From Bacilli bacterium (GTDB taxonomy: Bacteria > Bacillota_I > Bacilli_A > RF39 > UBA660), in the NCBI GenBank assembly GCA_900768815.1, contig CAAGEE010000004.1, positions 1 through 64,000 on the forward strand: 64,000 nucleotides of DNA. Reading direction: 5' to 3'. The notes beneath the pieces are model-generated. The model did no database searches, was not told where the DNA came from, and worked only from the letters and a program-made list of their open reading frames with translations. Made by a program: the position numbers and the translations under genes. Below are positions 25,648 through 33,767 of the stretch, piece by piece; the stretch's first letter is position 1, and each line of letters starts with the position of its first letter.

Positions 25648-26850
25648 TTCTTTTTTATTATTTGTTATTAACTTTATAGAAGCTGGTGCTATTAAAGATT
25701 TGCCAAATTTTTCATTAATTTTGTCAAGTGTTTCCTGAATTTCATCTTTTTCCTCTGTCTTTTCTTCTTCAAAAAAAGATAATTGATAGTCGTTATTTGT
25801 TGTTAAATCAGCAAGACGCAAACCAATTAGTCTTATTTTATCGCCTTTGTAACTTTTTCTAAATATTTCTAGGGCCAGTTTATAGATATCTTTGATATTG
25901 TTACTAGGTCTTTTTAATTTTTCTTGTGCTGAATGATTTTCAAAATCACTATTTTTGTAGAATACGGCTACAGTTGTTGCAAATTGTTTTTGTTTTCGTA
26001 AGTCCCTGGTCGTAGTTTCTGCGAAGGTTAGAATCATTTCTACTAATTTGTCTTCATTAGTACAGTCATATGGAAGTGTTTCTGAAATACTGATACTTTT
26101 AGTTTTGGGGTTTCTTTTAGTGACTTTTGAATCATCTATTCCATATGCAGCATTATGTAAATACTCAGCTTGACTTTTAAAATAGCGAGTTAGGATTTTT
26201 TGATCTGTTTTAGCTAATTGCTCAACGGTATATATTTTTAGTTTATTTAGTGTTTCTTTGGTGCTTTTGCCAACCATTAGTAAATCACCAACGTCTAAGG
26301 GCCATAGTTTTTGAACAATTTCATTTTTTAGGAGCGTGTGAACTTTATCAGGTTTTTCAAAGTCTGATGCCATCTTAGCACAAAGTTTATTATTGCCAAT
26401 ACCAATATTTACGGTATAGCCAAATCTTTTCTTTATATCATCCTTTATATAATAGGCAAGTTTTTGATAGTCCTTATATAAGTAGTTAGTTCCAGTCATA
26501 TCCATGAAACACTCATCGATAGAGAATTGTTCCATTGTCGGAGAATACTGGGATAAATATGCGAATAGTTCTTTGGACTTTTCACTATACCATTTATAGT
26601 CTGGAACAAATACTTTTAGGGAAGGACATTTTTTTCGGGCTTGGTATAATGTTTCAGCTGTTACGATATGGTATTTTTTAGCAATTGGAGACTTAGCAAG
26701 GACAATACCTCGTCGTTCTTTTTCTTCACCAGCTATCACCGATGGTATTTTTCTAATGTCTTCTTTATATCCTTCTTTTAGTAGTTTAACGGCAGTCCAT
26801 GATAAAAAGGCATTATTAACATCTATATGAAAAACAATTCTTTCTTTCAT
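25621..26850 (-). CDS. Y-family translesion DNA polymerase
   Basis: A Y-family (DinB/UmuC) polymerase of 409 residues, copying past damaged bases. Metal-binding acids are in FHIDVNNAFLSW and SIDECFMDMTG; IGIGNNKLCAKMASD is the palm/thumb motif. The NNAFLSW variant in place of DMDAFYA is found in a Firmicutes subgroup. The little-finger region and a short C-terminal tail follow. The start is set by GCGGAGGGATATT. No LexA-type operator (GAACxxxxGTTC) is visible upstream. Confidence 0.9.
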   Translation of the reverse strand: MKERIVFHIDVNNAFLSWTAVKLLKEGYKEDIRKIPSVIAGEEKERRGIVLAKSPIAKKYHIVTAETLYQARKKCPSLKVFVPDYKWYSEKSKELFAYLSQYSPTMEQFSIDECFMDMTGTNYLYKDYQKLAYYIKDDIKKRFGYTVNIGIGNNKLCAKMASDFEKPDKVHTLLKNEIVQKLWPLDVGDLLMVGKSTKETLNKLKIYTVEQLAKTDQKILTRYFKSQAEYLHNAAYGIDDSKVTKRNPKTKSISISETLPYDCTNEDKLVEMILTFAETTTRDLRKQKQFATTVAVFYKNSDFENHSAQEKLKRPSNNIKDIYKLALEIFRKSYKGDKIRLIGLRLADLTTNNDYQLSFFEEEKTEEKDEIQETLDKINEKFGKSLIAPASIKLITNNKKERVRLDKKT

Positions 26851-26984
26851 AATATCCCTCCGCCTGTTTATATTATAGAACATTTTTTCGACTTATTCAA
26901 TTGGTGTTTTTTTCAATTGTGTATAGTCTTGGTTTACATATTTTTCAGTCATTTTAGTACATACTAAATTTAGTTGGTGATATT

Positions 26985-27236
26985 ATGAATAAATATGAAA
27001 TAAACATTTATGAACAAATAGCTCGTAATATTAAAAAATATCGACATGAAGCAGGGATTACTCAAGCGGTATTGGCAGAACGTGTTGGCGTTTCTCATGA
27101 ATTTATAAGAAGGATAGAATCTAAGAAAGGTGCTAAGACTTTTTCAGTTGATACTATTTGGAAAATATCTTTAGCACTAAATATAGGGGTTGGCAAACTT
27201 TTTGAGATTGATATTGACGAGGTTGTTAATTCATAA
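26985..27236 (+). CDS. Small XRE-family HTH regulator
   Basis: An 83-residue single-domain DNA-binding protein. The Xre/Cro helix-turn-helix runs from about residue 12 to 70 (KYRHEAGITQAVLAERVGVS, HEFIRRIES, TIWKISLALNI). GGTGAT lies just before the start. It is divergent from the polymerase gene and could regulate it or itself, but no operator was identified. Confidence 0.88.
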   Translation: MNKYEINIYEQIARNIKKYRHEAGITQAVLAERVGVSHEFIRRIESKKGAKTFSVDTIWKISLALNIGVGKLFEIDIDEVVNS

Positions 27237-27240
27237 ATAA

Positions 27241-27284
27241 AAAGGGTAGGTAAAAATTTAAAATTTCAATTTACCTACCTTTTT
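27241..27284. terminator. Bidirectional terminator, HTH gene / gpmA
   Basis: A 9-bp core stem (GTAGGTAAA/TTTACCTAC) extended by AAAGG/CCTTT with one bulge lies between convergent genes with T-runs on both strands. Confidence 0.85.
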
Positions 27285-27289
27285 ATTTT

Positions 27290-27988
27290 CTATTTATTTC
27301 CTTTTAGATAGTAATGTCGTACCGGTTTTAAATTCTCGTCTAATTCATAACAAATTGGATTGCCTGTTTCTATTTCTAGTTGCATTATTTCTTCGTTAGA
27401 CATATTATCTAAATACTTTATTAAGCCCCTTAAACTATTTCCGTGAGCAACTATTATGACTTTCTTATTTTCTAGAAGGTCTTTTTTTATATCACTATTC
27501 CAACACTTTATAACTCTTTCAATAGTGTCCATTAGATTTTCTGTTGTTGGAATATCTTCTTTTGCTAAATCTTTGTATTTTGGATCGTTTCCAGGATAAC
27601 GTTCATCGGTTATTTCTAAAGCTGGGGGGCGAACATCAGCACTACGTCTCCATAGACGAACTTGCTCTTCACCATATTTTTTTCTAGTATCATCTTTATT
27701 AAGACCTTGTAGAGCACCATAGTGTCTTTCGTTTAGACGCCAGCTATATTTTATTGGAATGTTTTCTTCTCCTAACTCCTCTAAAATATAAGTTAAAGTA
27801 TCATTTGCTCTTTTTAAATATGAAGTATAAGCAACGTCAAAAGTATAACCTAGTTCTTTTAATTTCTGACCAGCTTCTTTAGCCTCTTTTATACCCTGCT
27901 CAGATAAGCCTACATCAGTCCAGCCAGTAAATCTATTTTCTAGATTCCAAATACTTTGTCCATGTCTTACTAATACTAATTTTATCAT
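27290..27988 (-). CDS. gpmA: 2,3-bisphosphoglycerate-dependent phosphoglycerate mutase
   Basis: Interconverts 3- and 2-phosphoglycerate in glycolysis. 232 residues; catalytic His9 in LVRHGQSIWN, with RFTGWTDVGLSEQG, RLNERHYGALQGLNK and a second His in VAHGNSLRGL. The only in-frame start is the ATG at 27988; an upstream TGA excludes longer forms. The likely ribosome site AAAGG (28016-28020) is about 27 bases away, separated by a 7-bp hairpin (see separate entry). It follows the DUF4143 ATPase gene by 35 bases. Confidence 0.96.
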   Translation of the reverse strand: MIKLVLVRHGQSIWNLENRFTGWTDVGLSEQGIKEAKEAGQKLKELGYTFDVAYTSYLKRANDTLTYILEELGEENIPIKYSWRLNERHYGALQGLNKDDTRKKYGEEQVRLWRRSADVRPPALEITDERYPGNDPKYKDLAKEDIPTTENLMDTIERVIKCWNSDIKKDLLENKKVIIVAHGNSLRGLIKYLDNMSNEEIMQLEIETGNPICYELDENLKPVRHYYLKGNK

Positions 27989-27997
27989 TTTTCACAT

Positions 27998-28015
27998 AAT
28001 CAATTTTTATTGATT
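27998..28015 (-). promoter_or_regulatory. Hairpin between ribosome site and gpmA start
   Basis: AATCAAT/ATTGATT, 7 bp with an AAAA loop, lies directly between AAAGG and the start. Folding would shorten the spacing from about 27 to about 9 bases. Confidence 0.45.
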
Positions 28016-28023
28016 CCTTTCTT

Positions 28024-29301
28024 TTAGATTTTCTGATCATTTAGGCAGAAGACAGCATATACAGGGATGTATCTAACTTCTTTTTTTGTTGAAAAATTAT
28101 TTTCTGTTATACGATAGGCCTGTTGAGTAATAAACTTCTTTATGAATACAGAAAGAGATTTAGCTTTAGACATACTTTTTGTTGCTATTTCAATTGGAAT
28201 TATTTGACCCATTCTATTTTGAATAACAAAATTTACTTCTGCTTTTCCTTCTGATTGATAATAATATAAGGAATATCCTGCTTCTACTAGGGTTTTTGCA
28301 ATGTGATTTTCATATAGAGTTTCCTTTATTTTTTCATCGGTTGCAAATTGCTTTAAGTTTAAATGTAGCATTGTAAATAACAAACCATCATCTGGTAAGT
28401 ATAGTTTAAAACTATCTTTCTCACGGCAACTACTTAATGGTGATTTTACATTTTTTATTTTGTAGCTACGATATACTAATTGATTAGTAACAAGGTAATT
28501 TATAGCTGACTCATATTCTTTTGCTCTTTTTCCTGTACCCATGCAACCATATTGAAACTTTTTGTTATCTTTTCGTAATTGTGAAGGAATAGAATCTAAT
28601 ACCTCTATACCTCTTGGAATGTCAATTAACGTTTTATTTAGACTTATTTCTTTTTTATAAATATCAATTATCTTTTGTTTGATGGCATCTATTTCATATG
28701 GTGATTTGCCATCTAATTCGGATTGAACTACTTCTGGTAGTCCTCCAGTTATTAAATACTCATGAAATAAATCTAAAGCTACTTTGTGGAAAGGACATAC
28801 TTTATGTTTTGTAAATGACTCTCTTATTAATGAAGATAGAGCTTTCTCATCCTTAGCCCAACAATACTCTTCAAAATCCATTTCATTCATACCTTTAAAC
28901 TGAAGCTCTTCACCCTTAAATTCATTTAATCTTTCTTTGCGAGATGTAATAGCGATTATATGATACTTACTACGTTCACTACCAAATAGTTTCAAGGATT
29001 TAACGATTTCTAGATTATCCAAGTTATCCAAGACAATCAAAGTATCCTCTTTTAGGATTGTTTCACCGGATAATAGTGATAAATTTAAAATTATTTTTTC
29101 GGTGTTTTTTTCTCTTGAAAAAAGATCAATAAGTTCTAGATTGTTTTCTGTATTGAAGTATACAGTATTTTTATATTCTTTCTTAGCAAAATTTAATACA
29201 GCGAAAGTTTTTCCTACTTGCTTAGGACCATACAATATTAGAGGTTTCCTAATCAAATCTTTTTGCCATTTTTCAAAAAACACTTCTATTTTACGTTCCA
29301 T
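28024..29301 (-). CDS. AAA_14/DUF4143 ATPase
   Basis: A 425-residue protein with an N-terminal AAA domain (Walker A GPKQVGKT, about 25-32; Walker B LIVLDNLDNL) and a C-terminal DUF4143 domain of restriction-endonuclease-like fold (ESAINYLVTNQLVYR; YYYQSEGKAEVNFVIQ with conserved Glu and Val, and PIEIATKSMSKAKSL). These proteins are very common in Bacteroidetes and gut Firmicutes, often in several copies; function is unproven, with proposals in nucleic-acid or toxin-like roles. The usual D in the EVDFV-like motif is Asn here. Confidence 0.85.
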   Translation of the reverse strand: MERKIEVFFEKWQKDLIRKPLILYGPKQVGKTFAVLNFAKKEYKNTVYFNTENNLELIDLFSREKNTEKIILNLSLLSGETILKEDTLIVLDNLDNLEIVKSLKLFGSERSKYHIIAITSRKERLNEFKGEELQFKGMNEMDFEEYCWAKDEKALSSLIRESFTKHKVCPFHKVALDLFHEYLITGGLPEVVQSELDGKSPYEIDAIKQKIIDIYKKEISLNKTLIDIPRGIEVLDSIPSQLRKDNKKFQYGCMGTGKRAKEYESAINYLVTNQLVYRSYKIKNVKSPLSSCREKDSFKLYLPDDGLLFTMLHLNLKQFATDEKIKETLYENHIAKTLVEAGYSLYYYQSEGKAEVNFVIQNRMGQIIPIEIATKSMSKAKSLSVFIKKFITQQAYRITENNFSTKKEVRYIPVYAVFCLNDQKI

Positions 29302-29420
29302 AAATTGTTACCTCCATACATATTTTATAAATTAAGTATACTTTTTTATTATGATATAGTCAAGGGTATTAAAACATATTTTATATATTAATTGTAGAGT
29401 TATTATTATGAGCATTTACA

Positions 29421-29446
29421 AAAGAAAAAGACTTTTAAAAGTCTTA
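29421..29446 (-). terminator. Terminator of spo0A
   Basis: A 7-bp stem (AAGACTT/AAGTCTT, loop of 4) covers the stop codon and is followed on the minus strand by TTTTTCTTTT. Confidence 0.75.
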
Positions 29447-30220
29447 ATTATTAACTGTATTTTTATTAAACTCTAAACGTAATTTATCGGCTACAGTAAC
29501 AATAAATTCAGAGTTTGTTGGTTTTGCTTTATCAATATCAACACTATGTCCAAAAATTTCTTCCATTAATTGCCAATTACCTCTATTCCAACTAACTTCA
29601 ATTGCATGTCTTATTGCTCTCTCTACTCTTGAAACTGTTGTATTATACTTTTTGGCAATTTCGGGATACAGTTCTTTAGTTATACCTCCTACGAGTTCTG
29701 GTCTTTCATAGACAAGTGTTATTCCTTCTCTAATGTATTGATATCCTTTTATATGTGATGGAACACCTAATTCATGCAGAGTTGTTGTTATAGACTTTTG
29801 CAAATTGTTGCGATATATATCTAAATTGCGACCTTCTAACTTCACGCCATCACGCAATTCAATAATCCTTTTTTCCAAATCAATTAGTTCGAATGGTTTT
29901 AAAATGAAATAACTAACTCCCATTTCAGATACTTTTCTAATCATATCTTGTGTATTGTATGAAGTTAGGATTATTACATCCTTATCTATTCCCTTTTTTC
30001 TCATGTATTCCAATACAGCAACGCCATCTTTATTTGGCATTATCAAGTCTAAAAGCACAACATCATATTCATCTTTCTTTTTATCAACCAATAGTATACC
30101 TTCTGCTCCATCATATGCAGTTAAGGTAACTTTAATATCTGCACTATCATTAAAATATTCCTTAATCATTTCTACTAAATTTCTATTGTCATCAATGATT
30201 AATAAACGTGTTTTATCCAT
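29444..30220 (-). CDS. spo0A: Sporulation master regulator Spo0A
   Basis: Response regulator of 258 residues, starting at MDKTRLL after GAGAGGAG. The receiver domain has the acidic pair Asp10/Asp11, phospho-acceptor Asp58 (LLDLIMP), Thr86 and Lys108. The C-terminal DNA-binding domain is almost invariant: HELGVPSHIKGYQYIREG, NTTVSRVERAIRHAIEVSW and KPTNSEFIVTVADKLRLE. Spo0A~P binds TGTCGAA boxes and decides entry into sporulation. It stands alone, without spoIVB next to it. Its presence makes sporulation likely. Confidence 0.97.
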   Translation of the reverse strand: MDKTRLLIIDDNRNLVEMIKEYFNDSADIKVTLTAYDGAEGILLVDKKKDEYDVVLLDLIMPNKDGVAVLEYMRKKGIDKDVIILTSYNTQDMIRKVSEMGVSYFILKPFELIDLEKRIIELRDGVKLEGRNLDIYRNNLQKSITTTLHELGVPSHIKGYQYIREGITLVYERPELVGGITKELYPEIAKKYNTTVSRVERAIRHAIEVSWNRGNWQLMEEIFGHSVDIDKAKPTNSEFIVTVADKLRLEFNKNTVNN

Positions 30221-30253
30221 CTTTTCTCCTCTCATATACTACCACGCATTTTA

Positions 30254-30309
30254 ATTATATAACATACTTCGATAAATTGATAGATAAAAAAAAGACAACT
30301 TTTGTCGAA
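30254..30309 (-). promoter_or_regulatory. spo0A promoter region with Spo0A-box-like sites
   Basis: TATAAT (30254-30259) lies 34 bases before the spo0A start. Upstream are a near box TATCGAA (30268-30274) and an exact TTCGACA/TGTCGAA box (30303-30309), the latter inside the tpiA terminator. The -35 region is poor for sigma-A. Autoregulation by Spo0A is plausible. Confidence 0.5.
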
Positions 30310-30316
30310 AGTGTCT
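30286..30316 (-). terminator. Terminator of tpiA
   Basis: A stem with one bulge (AGACACTTT with AAAGTTGTCT on the minus strand) is followed by eight T. It contains the TGTCGAA box in its loop. Confidence 0.75.
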
Positions 30317-30323
30317 AATTTGT

Positions 30324-31022
30324 CTATTTTTCAATTATATTTAGTAAAGTCTGTACTTTATTTAAGTTAAGACTTAGACCACCTATTAAGTAGCCATCAA
30401 CAATATTTTCTGTAGTTAGTTTTTCAACATTATCTTGATTGACACTACCTCCATATAGAACTTTATTGTTTGGATAGAGATTTTTTAAATAGTTAACTAT
30501 TACTTTTATTTTCTTACAAGAAGGAATTATCCCCGTACCAATAGACCAAATTGGTTCATAGGCTATTATTATTTTATCTATTTCCTCTTTTGATAATCCT
30601 TTTAAAGAAAATTTCAACTGTTCTTCTAGAACTTTCGTTACAATATCTTGTTCTTCTGCAACTTCACCAATACATAATATTGGGGTTATATTTTCCGAAA
30701 GAAGATTTTTGATTTTTTTATTTATAGAATCATTAGTTTCATGTTGTTCTTCTCGACGTTCATAGTGACCTACTAAAGAATATTCTACATTTAATGACTT
30801 AAGTTGCCTTGCTGATACTTCACCGGTATGTGGACCAGAAGTAAACATACTTACGTCCTGACTTCCAAGCGATATTTTATCCGATAAAAATATTCCTAAA
30901 TAGACACTAGTCGGAAATAATATTATATCCGTTTTTACAAAGTCTAATTTTTTTAAATCTTCATTGTATGTTAAAAATTCATCTTTGGTTAAATTACATT
31001 TATTATTTAGTGCTAAAATCAT
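30324..31022 (-). CDS. tpiA: Triosephosphate isomerase, divergent
   Basis: A 232-residue TIM-barrel isomerase (glyceraldehyde-3-phosphate/dihydroxyacetone phosphate). Catalytic elements are recognisable: Asn/Lys in LALNNKCN near the N terminus, His in VGHYERRE, Glu in IAYEPIWSIGTG, and the phosphate loop VLYGGSVNQDN with IGGLSL. It is shorter than the usual ~250 and has Tyr in place of Ser after the catalytic His (normally GHSERR), and GNWKMN is altered to ALNNKCN. It ends the pgk operon. Probably the only TIM of the pathway, but a paralogue elsewhere cannot be excluded. Confidence 0.88.
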   Translation of the reverse strand: MILALNNKCNLTKDEFLTYNEDLKKLDFVKTDIILFPTSVYLGIFLSDKISLGSQDVSMFTSGPHTGEVSARQLKSLNVEYSLVGHYERREEQHETNDSINKKIKNLLSENITPILCIGEVAEEQDIVTKVLEEQLKFSLKGLSKEEIDKIIIAYEPIWSIGTGIIPSCKKIKVIVNYLKNLYPNNKVLYGGSVNQDNVEKLTTENIVDGYLIGGLSLNLNKVQTLLNIIEK

Positions 31023-32252
31023 TTAATCACCCTTTATTTTCTTTGATATTTTAGAAATAAAGCCAAATCTGTCTTCATGTTCTTTGTCAAGTATAGCTCG
31101 TTTATATACTTCTAAAACTCTTTCAGCATAACTTGCAGAACTGCAGTGTTCTGCTTGAATACGAGCCTGATTATTATACTTTTGTAATAGTGAACTATTA
31201 TCATATAAGGACAAAACTTGTGAAATATATTCTTCTTCATTATTAAAAATCAGTCCATTCAACTCATGAGTTACAGTTCCTAAAAACGACTCATCATTTA
31301 TACATAATGGAACAACACCAGCAGCCATAGCTTCTATTACTGTTAGACCTTGAGTTTCTGTTCTTGAAGCGGTTGCAAAAATATTAGCGCAATGGTAATA
31401 GAATGGCATTTCTTCCCAAGCAGCTTTACCATTGAAGATAACATTTTTAGAAATATTCAAATTATTGGCCATTTCCTCATACTTTTCTTTATCTGGACCA
31501 TCGCCAACTATTAATAACTTTATGTTAGAATGTTTTTTTATTAGTTTTTGCTCAGCATTTAGAAGAAACTCAACGTTTTTCTCAGAAGCAAGTCTACCTA
31601 CAAATAAAATTACAAAGTCTTTTTTTTGGAGTTTAAGTTTTTTCTTTAAAGCTTGAACATAACTTTTATCCACATTTTCTGTGTAAAATCTATCAACTTC
31701 GATACCTGTCGGCACAATATGAATGTTTTTGGTGAAATCATATTTTTCTTTAAACAATTTATAAATTTTATTAGTTGGTACAATTAATTCATTAGCAGTT
31801 TTATCACAATAGAATTTTGTTAGGTATTCTACTATTTTTTTACTTGATTTATCAAAGTACCCATGAGTTATATAATGTGTGTAATCTTCGTATAGAGTAT
31901 GATAAGTATGGACTAGAGGTATATCGAATTGTTTAGCAAGTAGTCTTGCTAAAATACCTATACCAAACTCAGTATGTGAATGAATAACATCTAGATTCCA
32001 GCTTTTCATAGTATTTATCATAGATAAGGGATAAATTCTACTTAATCGATAATCATAAATGCCAATTGGAATACCAGGTACTCTAACAATTCTATTTTCA
32101 ATGTCATATTCATATTTTAGGGCATTATTACTTACGGTCACTACGTAAACAATATGACCTTTCTTTTCAAGTGCTTTTTTAAGCATTGCTACACTTGTAG
32201 ATACTCCATTAATATATGGAGGATAAGAGTCTGTAAATAAACCTATTCTCAT
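31023..32252 (-). CDS. GT4 glycosyltransferase, diacylglycerol glucosyltransferase-like
   Basis: A 409-residue GT-B retaining glycosyltransferase. The N-terminal GLFTDSYPPYINGVSTSV and HSHTEFGIG and the C-terminal EX7E-type region (ATASRTETQGLTVIEAMAAG) match the branch of alpha-monoglucosyl-diacylglycerol synthases of Acholeplasma and streptococci, which add glucose from UDP-glucose to membrane diacylglycerol. It overlaps the flippase-like gene by one base and precedes tpiA directly. Lipid substrate is inferred from family resemblance. Confidence 0.85.
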   Translation of the reverse strand: MRIGLFTDSYPPYINGVSTSVAMLKKALEKKGHIVYVVTVSNNALKYEYDIENRIVRVPGIPIGIYDYRLSRIYPLSMINTMKSWNLDVIHSHTEFGIGILARLLAKQFDIPLVHTYHTLYEDYTHYITHGYFDKSSKKIVEYLTKFYCDKTANELIVPTNKIYKLFKEKYDFTKNIHIVPTGIEVDRFYTENVDKSYVQALKKKLKLQKKDFVILFVGRLASEKNVEFLLNAEQKLIKKHSNIKLLIVGDGPDKEKYEEMANNLNISKNVIFNGKAAWEEMPFYYHCANIFATASRTETQGLTVIEAMAAGVVPLCINDESFLGTVTHELNGLIFNNEEEYISQVLSLYDNSSLLQKYNNQARIQAEHCSSASYAERVLEVYKRAILDKEHEDRFGFISKISKKIKGD

Positions 32253-33265
32253 TATTTATCACTCTCCTTTTCAGTACTAAACAAGAAACCGCCTATAATC
32301 ATTCCTAAATAATAAGTTATAAAACGCCATGTTATTAATAAAGAATTTAATAAAACTGTAGGCATAAAATTGCCAAAAAACTTTATAAAACCATATTCAA
32401 TTCCACCTGATGCTCCTGGTATTGGAACAAATGATCCCATTAGAAGAACATAAGCGGATGAGGTAATGGCACTTATTGGTGTTAGACTGGTAAAATCATG
32501 AAGTCCATACATAATAAATAGTGGAATTATATATAGGCAGGTCAGACTTACTAAATTAATAAGAACACCTAATACAAAAATCCCCTTTCTGTGAAGTAAA
32601 TCTTTAGAAATATTATGAAATTCATCTAATTTTTCAATCCAGTTATTTTTCATCTTTTCTACATCGTTGACAATCTTTATTTTACCTAGAAGTTTAATAA
32701 TGATATTTGATGCTTTTTTTGTAAATTTCTTTGAGAGCATGATAGCATATAAAGCTACTGCTACTAAAATATTAATTATAAAACCAAGTAATACTAAATG
32801 TTGAAGAACTGGAACTTTTGGAAATAAATTAAAAATCCAGTTACATGCCACAGCAATTGCTCCATATATTACTAAGGCGGTTTGATAGAAAATAAAGTTT
32901 TCAATAGTAACACTTGTTGCCTTACTTACTTTAATATTATGTTCAGCTATCATATATATTTCCATTGGTTGACCGCCCGTTGAGAATGGAGTTATTCCGT
33001 TGAAAAACTGGGTAATTAAATTGTGTTTTACAGCTTCCTTAAATGATAGTTTATCTTTTTCATTTACACATTTATATATAATGTAGGCTTTTGTAATTAT
33101 ATAGAGAAAATATAATATAAAGGCAATTAAGAGATAAAAAATATTTATTTTTGAAATAGTCCCTAATATTTCTTGAGCACTATCTTTTAAAAGAACAAAT
33201 AATACCGCTATTGTAATTAATAATAGTATTATACTGTTCTTTTTAATGTTTTTTAGAGTTTCCAT
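32252..33265 (-). CDS. LPG-synthase-TM/flippase-like membrane protein
   Basis: A 337-residue integral membrane protein with about eight spans, of the UPF0104/YbhN-type family (lysylphosphatidylglycerol synthase transmembrane region). Typical words are FFNGITPFSTGGQPMEIYM and GSFVPIPGASGGIEYGF. Relatives are proposed lipid flippases or occur with glycolipid transferases. Coupled to the glucosyltransferase gene (one-base overlap) and overlapping the acetyltransferase gene by 23 bases, it likely handles the same glycolipid. Confidence 0.85.
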   Translation of the reverse strand: METLKNIKKNSIILLLITIAVLFVLLKDSAQEILGTISKINIFYLLIAFILYFLYIITKAYIIYKCVNEKDKLSFKEAVKHNLITQFFNGITPFSTGGQPMEIYMIAEHNIKVSKATSVTIENFIFYQTALVIYGAIAVACNWIFNLFPKVPVLQHLVLLGFIINILVAVALYAIMLSKKFTKKASNIIIKLLGKIKIVNDVEKMKNNWIEKLDEFHNISKDLLHRKGIFVLGVLINLVSLTCLYIIPLFIMYGLHDFTSLTPISAITSSAYVLLMGSFVPIPGASGGIEYGFIKFFGNFMPTVLLNSLLITWRFITYYLGMIIGGFLFSTEKESDK

Positions 33266-33758
33266 TTTGTAATCCTTCCGTCATGACATAGTTTCCTTTT
33301 TCAATCATAAATTGAGTCTTTTTACCATCTGGGCCAAGACTTTCAAAGTTTGCATCAATGAGTGCCGTTGCATTTTTCTCATCATGGTTGTCTATTTCAG
33401 CAAAAACCTGTTCCATACCTAGACTTTCAAAGGCATAAGTTGTTGCATACTGAAGTAAGTTTGCGGTCATTCTTGAAGAAGTTGATGGCAATATACTTAA
33501 GTATGCATCACGCAAATCCCTATATCCTTGAAAATGACAACCTGCAACTAATTTGTTTCCATCTCGTAGAAAGATAAATTGATTTATCTCATTAGAGGTC
33601 ATATTGCTTTTTTCATACATAGATTCCTCTGTTACTGCTCTAATACGTATTAATTGTTTTGTTATAGTACCATCTAAGTTATTACTTTTCTCATAATTTG
33701 CAATCATATTTAAACAATCATTGTCATATGGACTTGCAATCATAAGGCTTCTAGCCAT
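33243..33758 (-). CDS. GNAT-like acetyltransferase
   Basis: A 171-residue protein starting MARSLMIASP after AGGTGA; a GTG nine bases earlier is too close to that ribosome site. The fold pattern fits GNAT acyltransferases: a beta strand QFIFLRDGNKLVAGCHFQGY, a putative acyl-CoA segment around LPSTSSRMTANLLQYA and a C-terminal ENxxA-like part (IDNHDEKNATALIDANFESL). Substrate unknown. It lies between pgk and the flippase-like gene in one operon. Confidence 0.7.
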   Translation of the reverse strand: MARSLMIASPYDNDCLNMIANYEKSNNLDGTITKQLIRIRAVTEESMYEKSNMTSNEINQFIFLRDGNKLVAGCHFQGYRDLRDAYLSILPSTSSRMTANLLQYATTYAFESLGMEQVFAEIDNHDEKNATALIDANFESLGPDGKKTQFMIEKGNYVMTEGLQNGNSKKH

Positions 33759-33767
33759 AAAAGTCAC

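Noticed and set aside
28024..29301. DUF4143 ATPase as a novel defence gene
   Set aside because: This family is very common in gut Firmicutes in many contexts and nothing around it points to defence.
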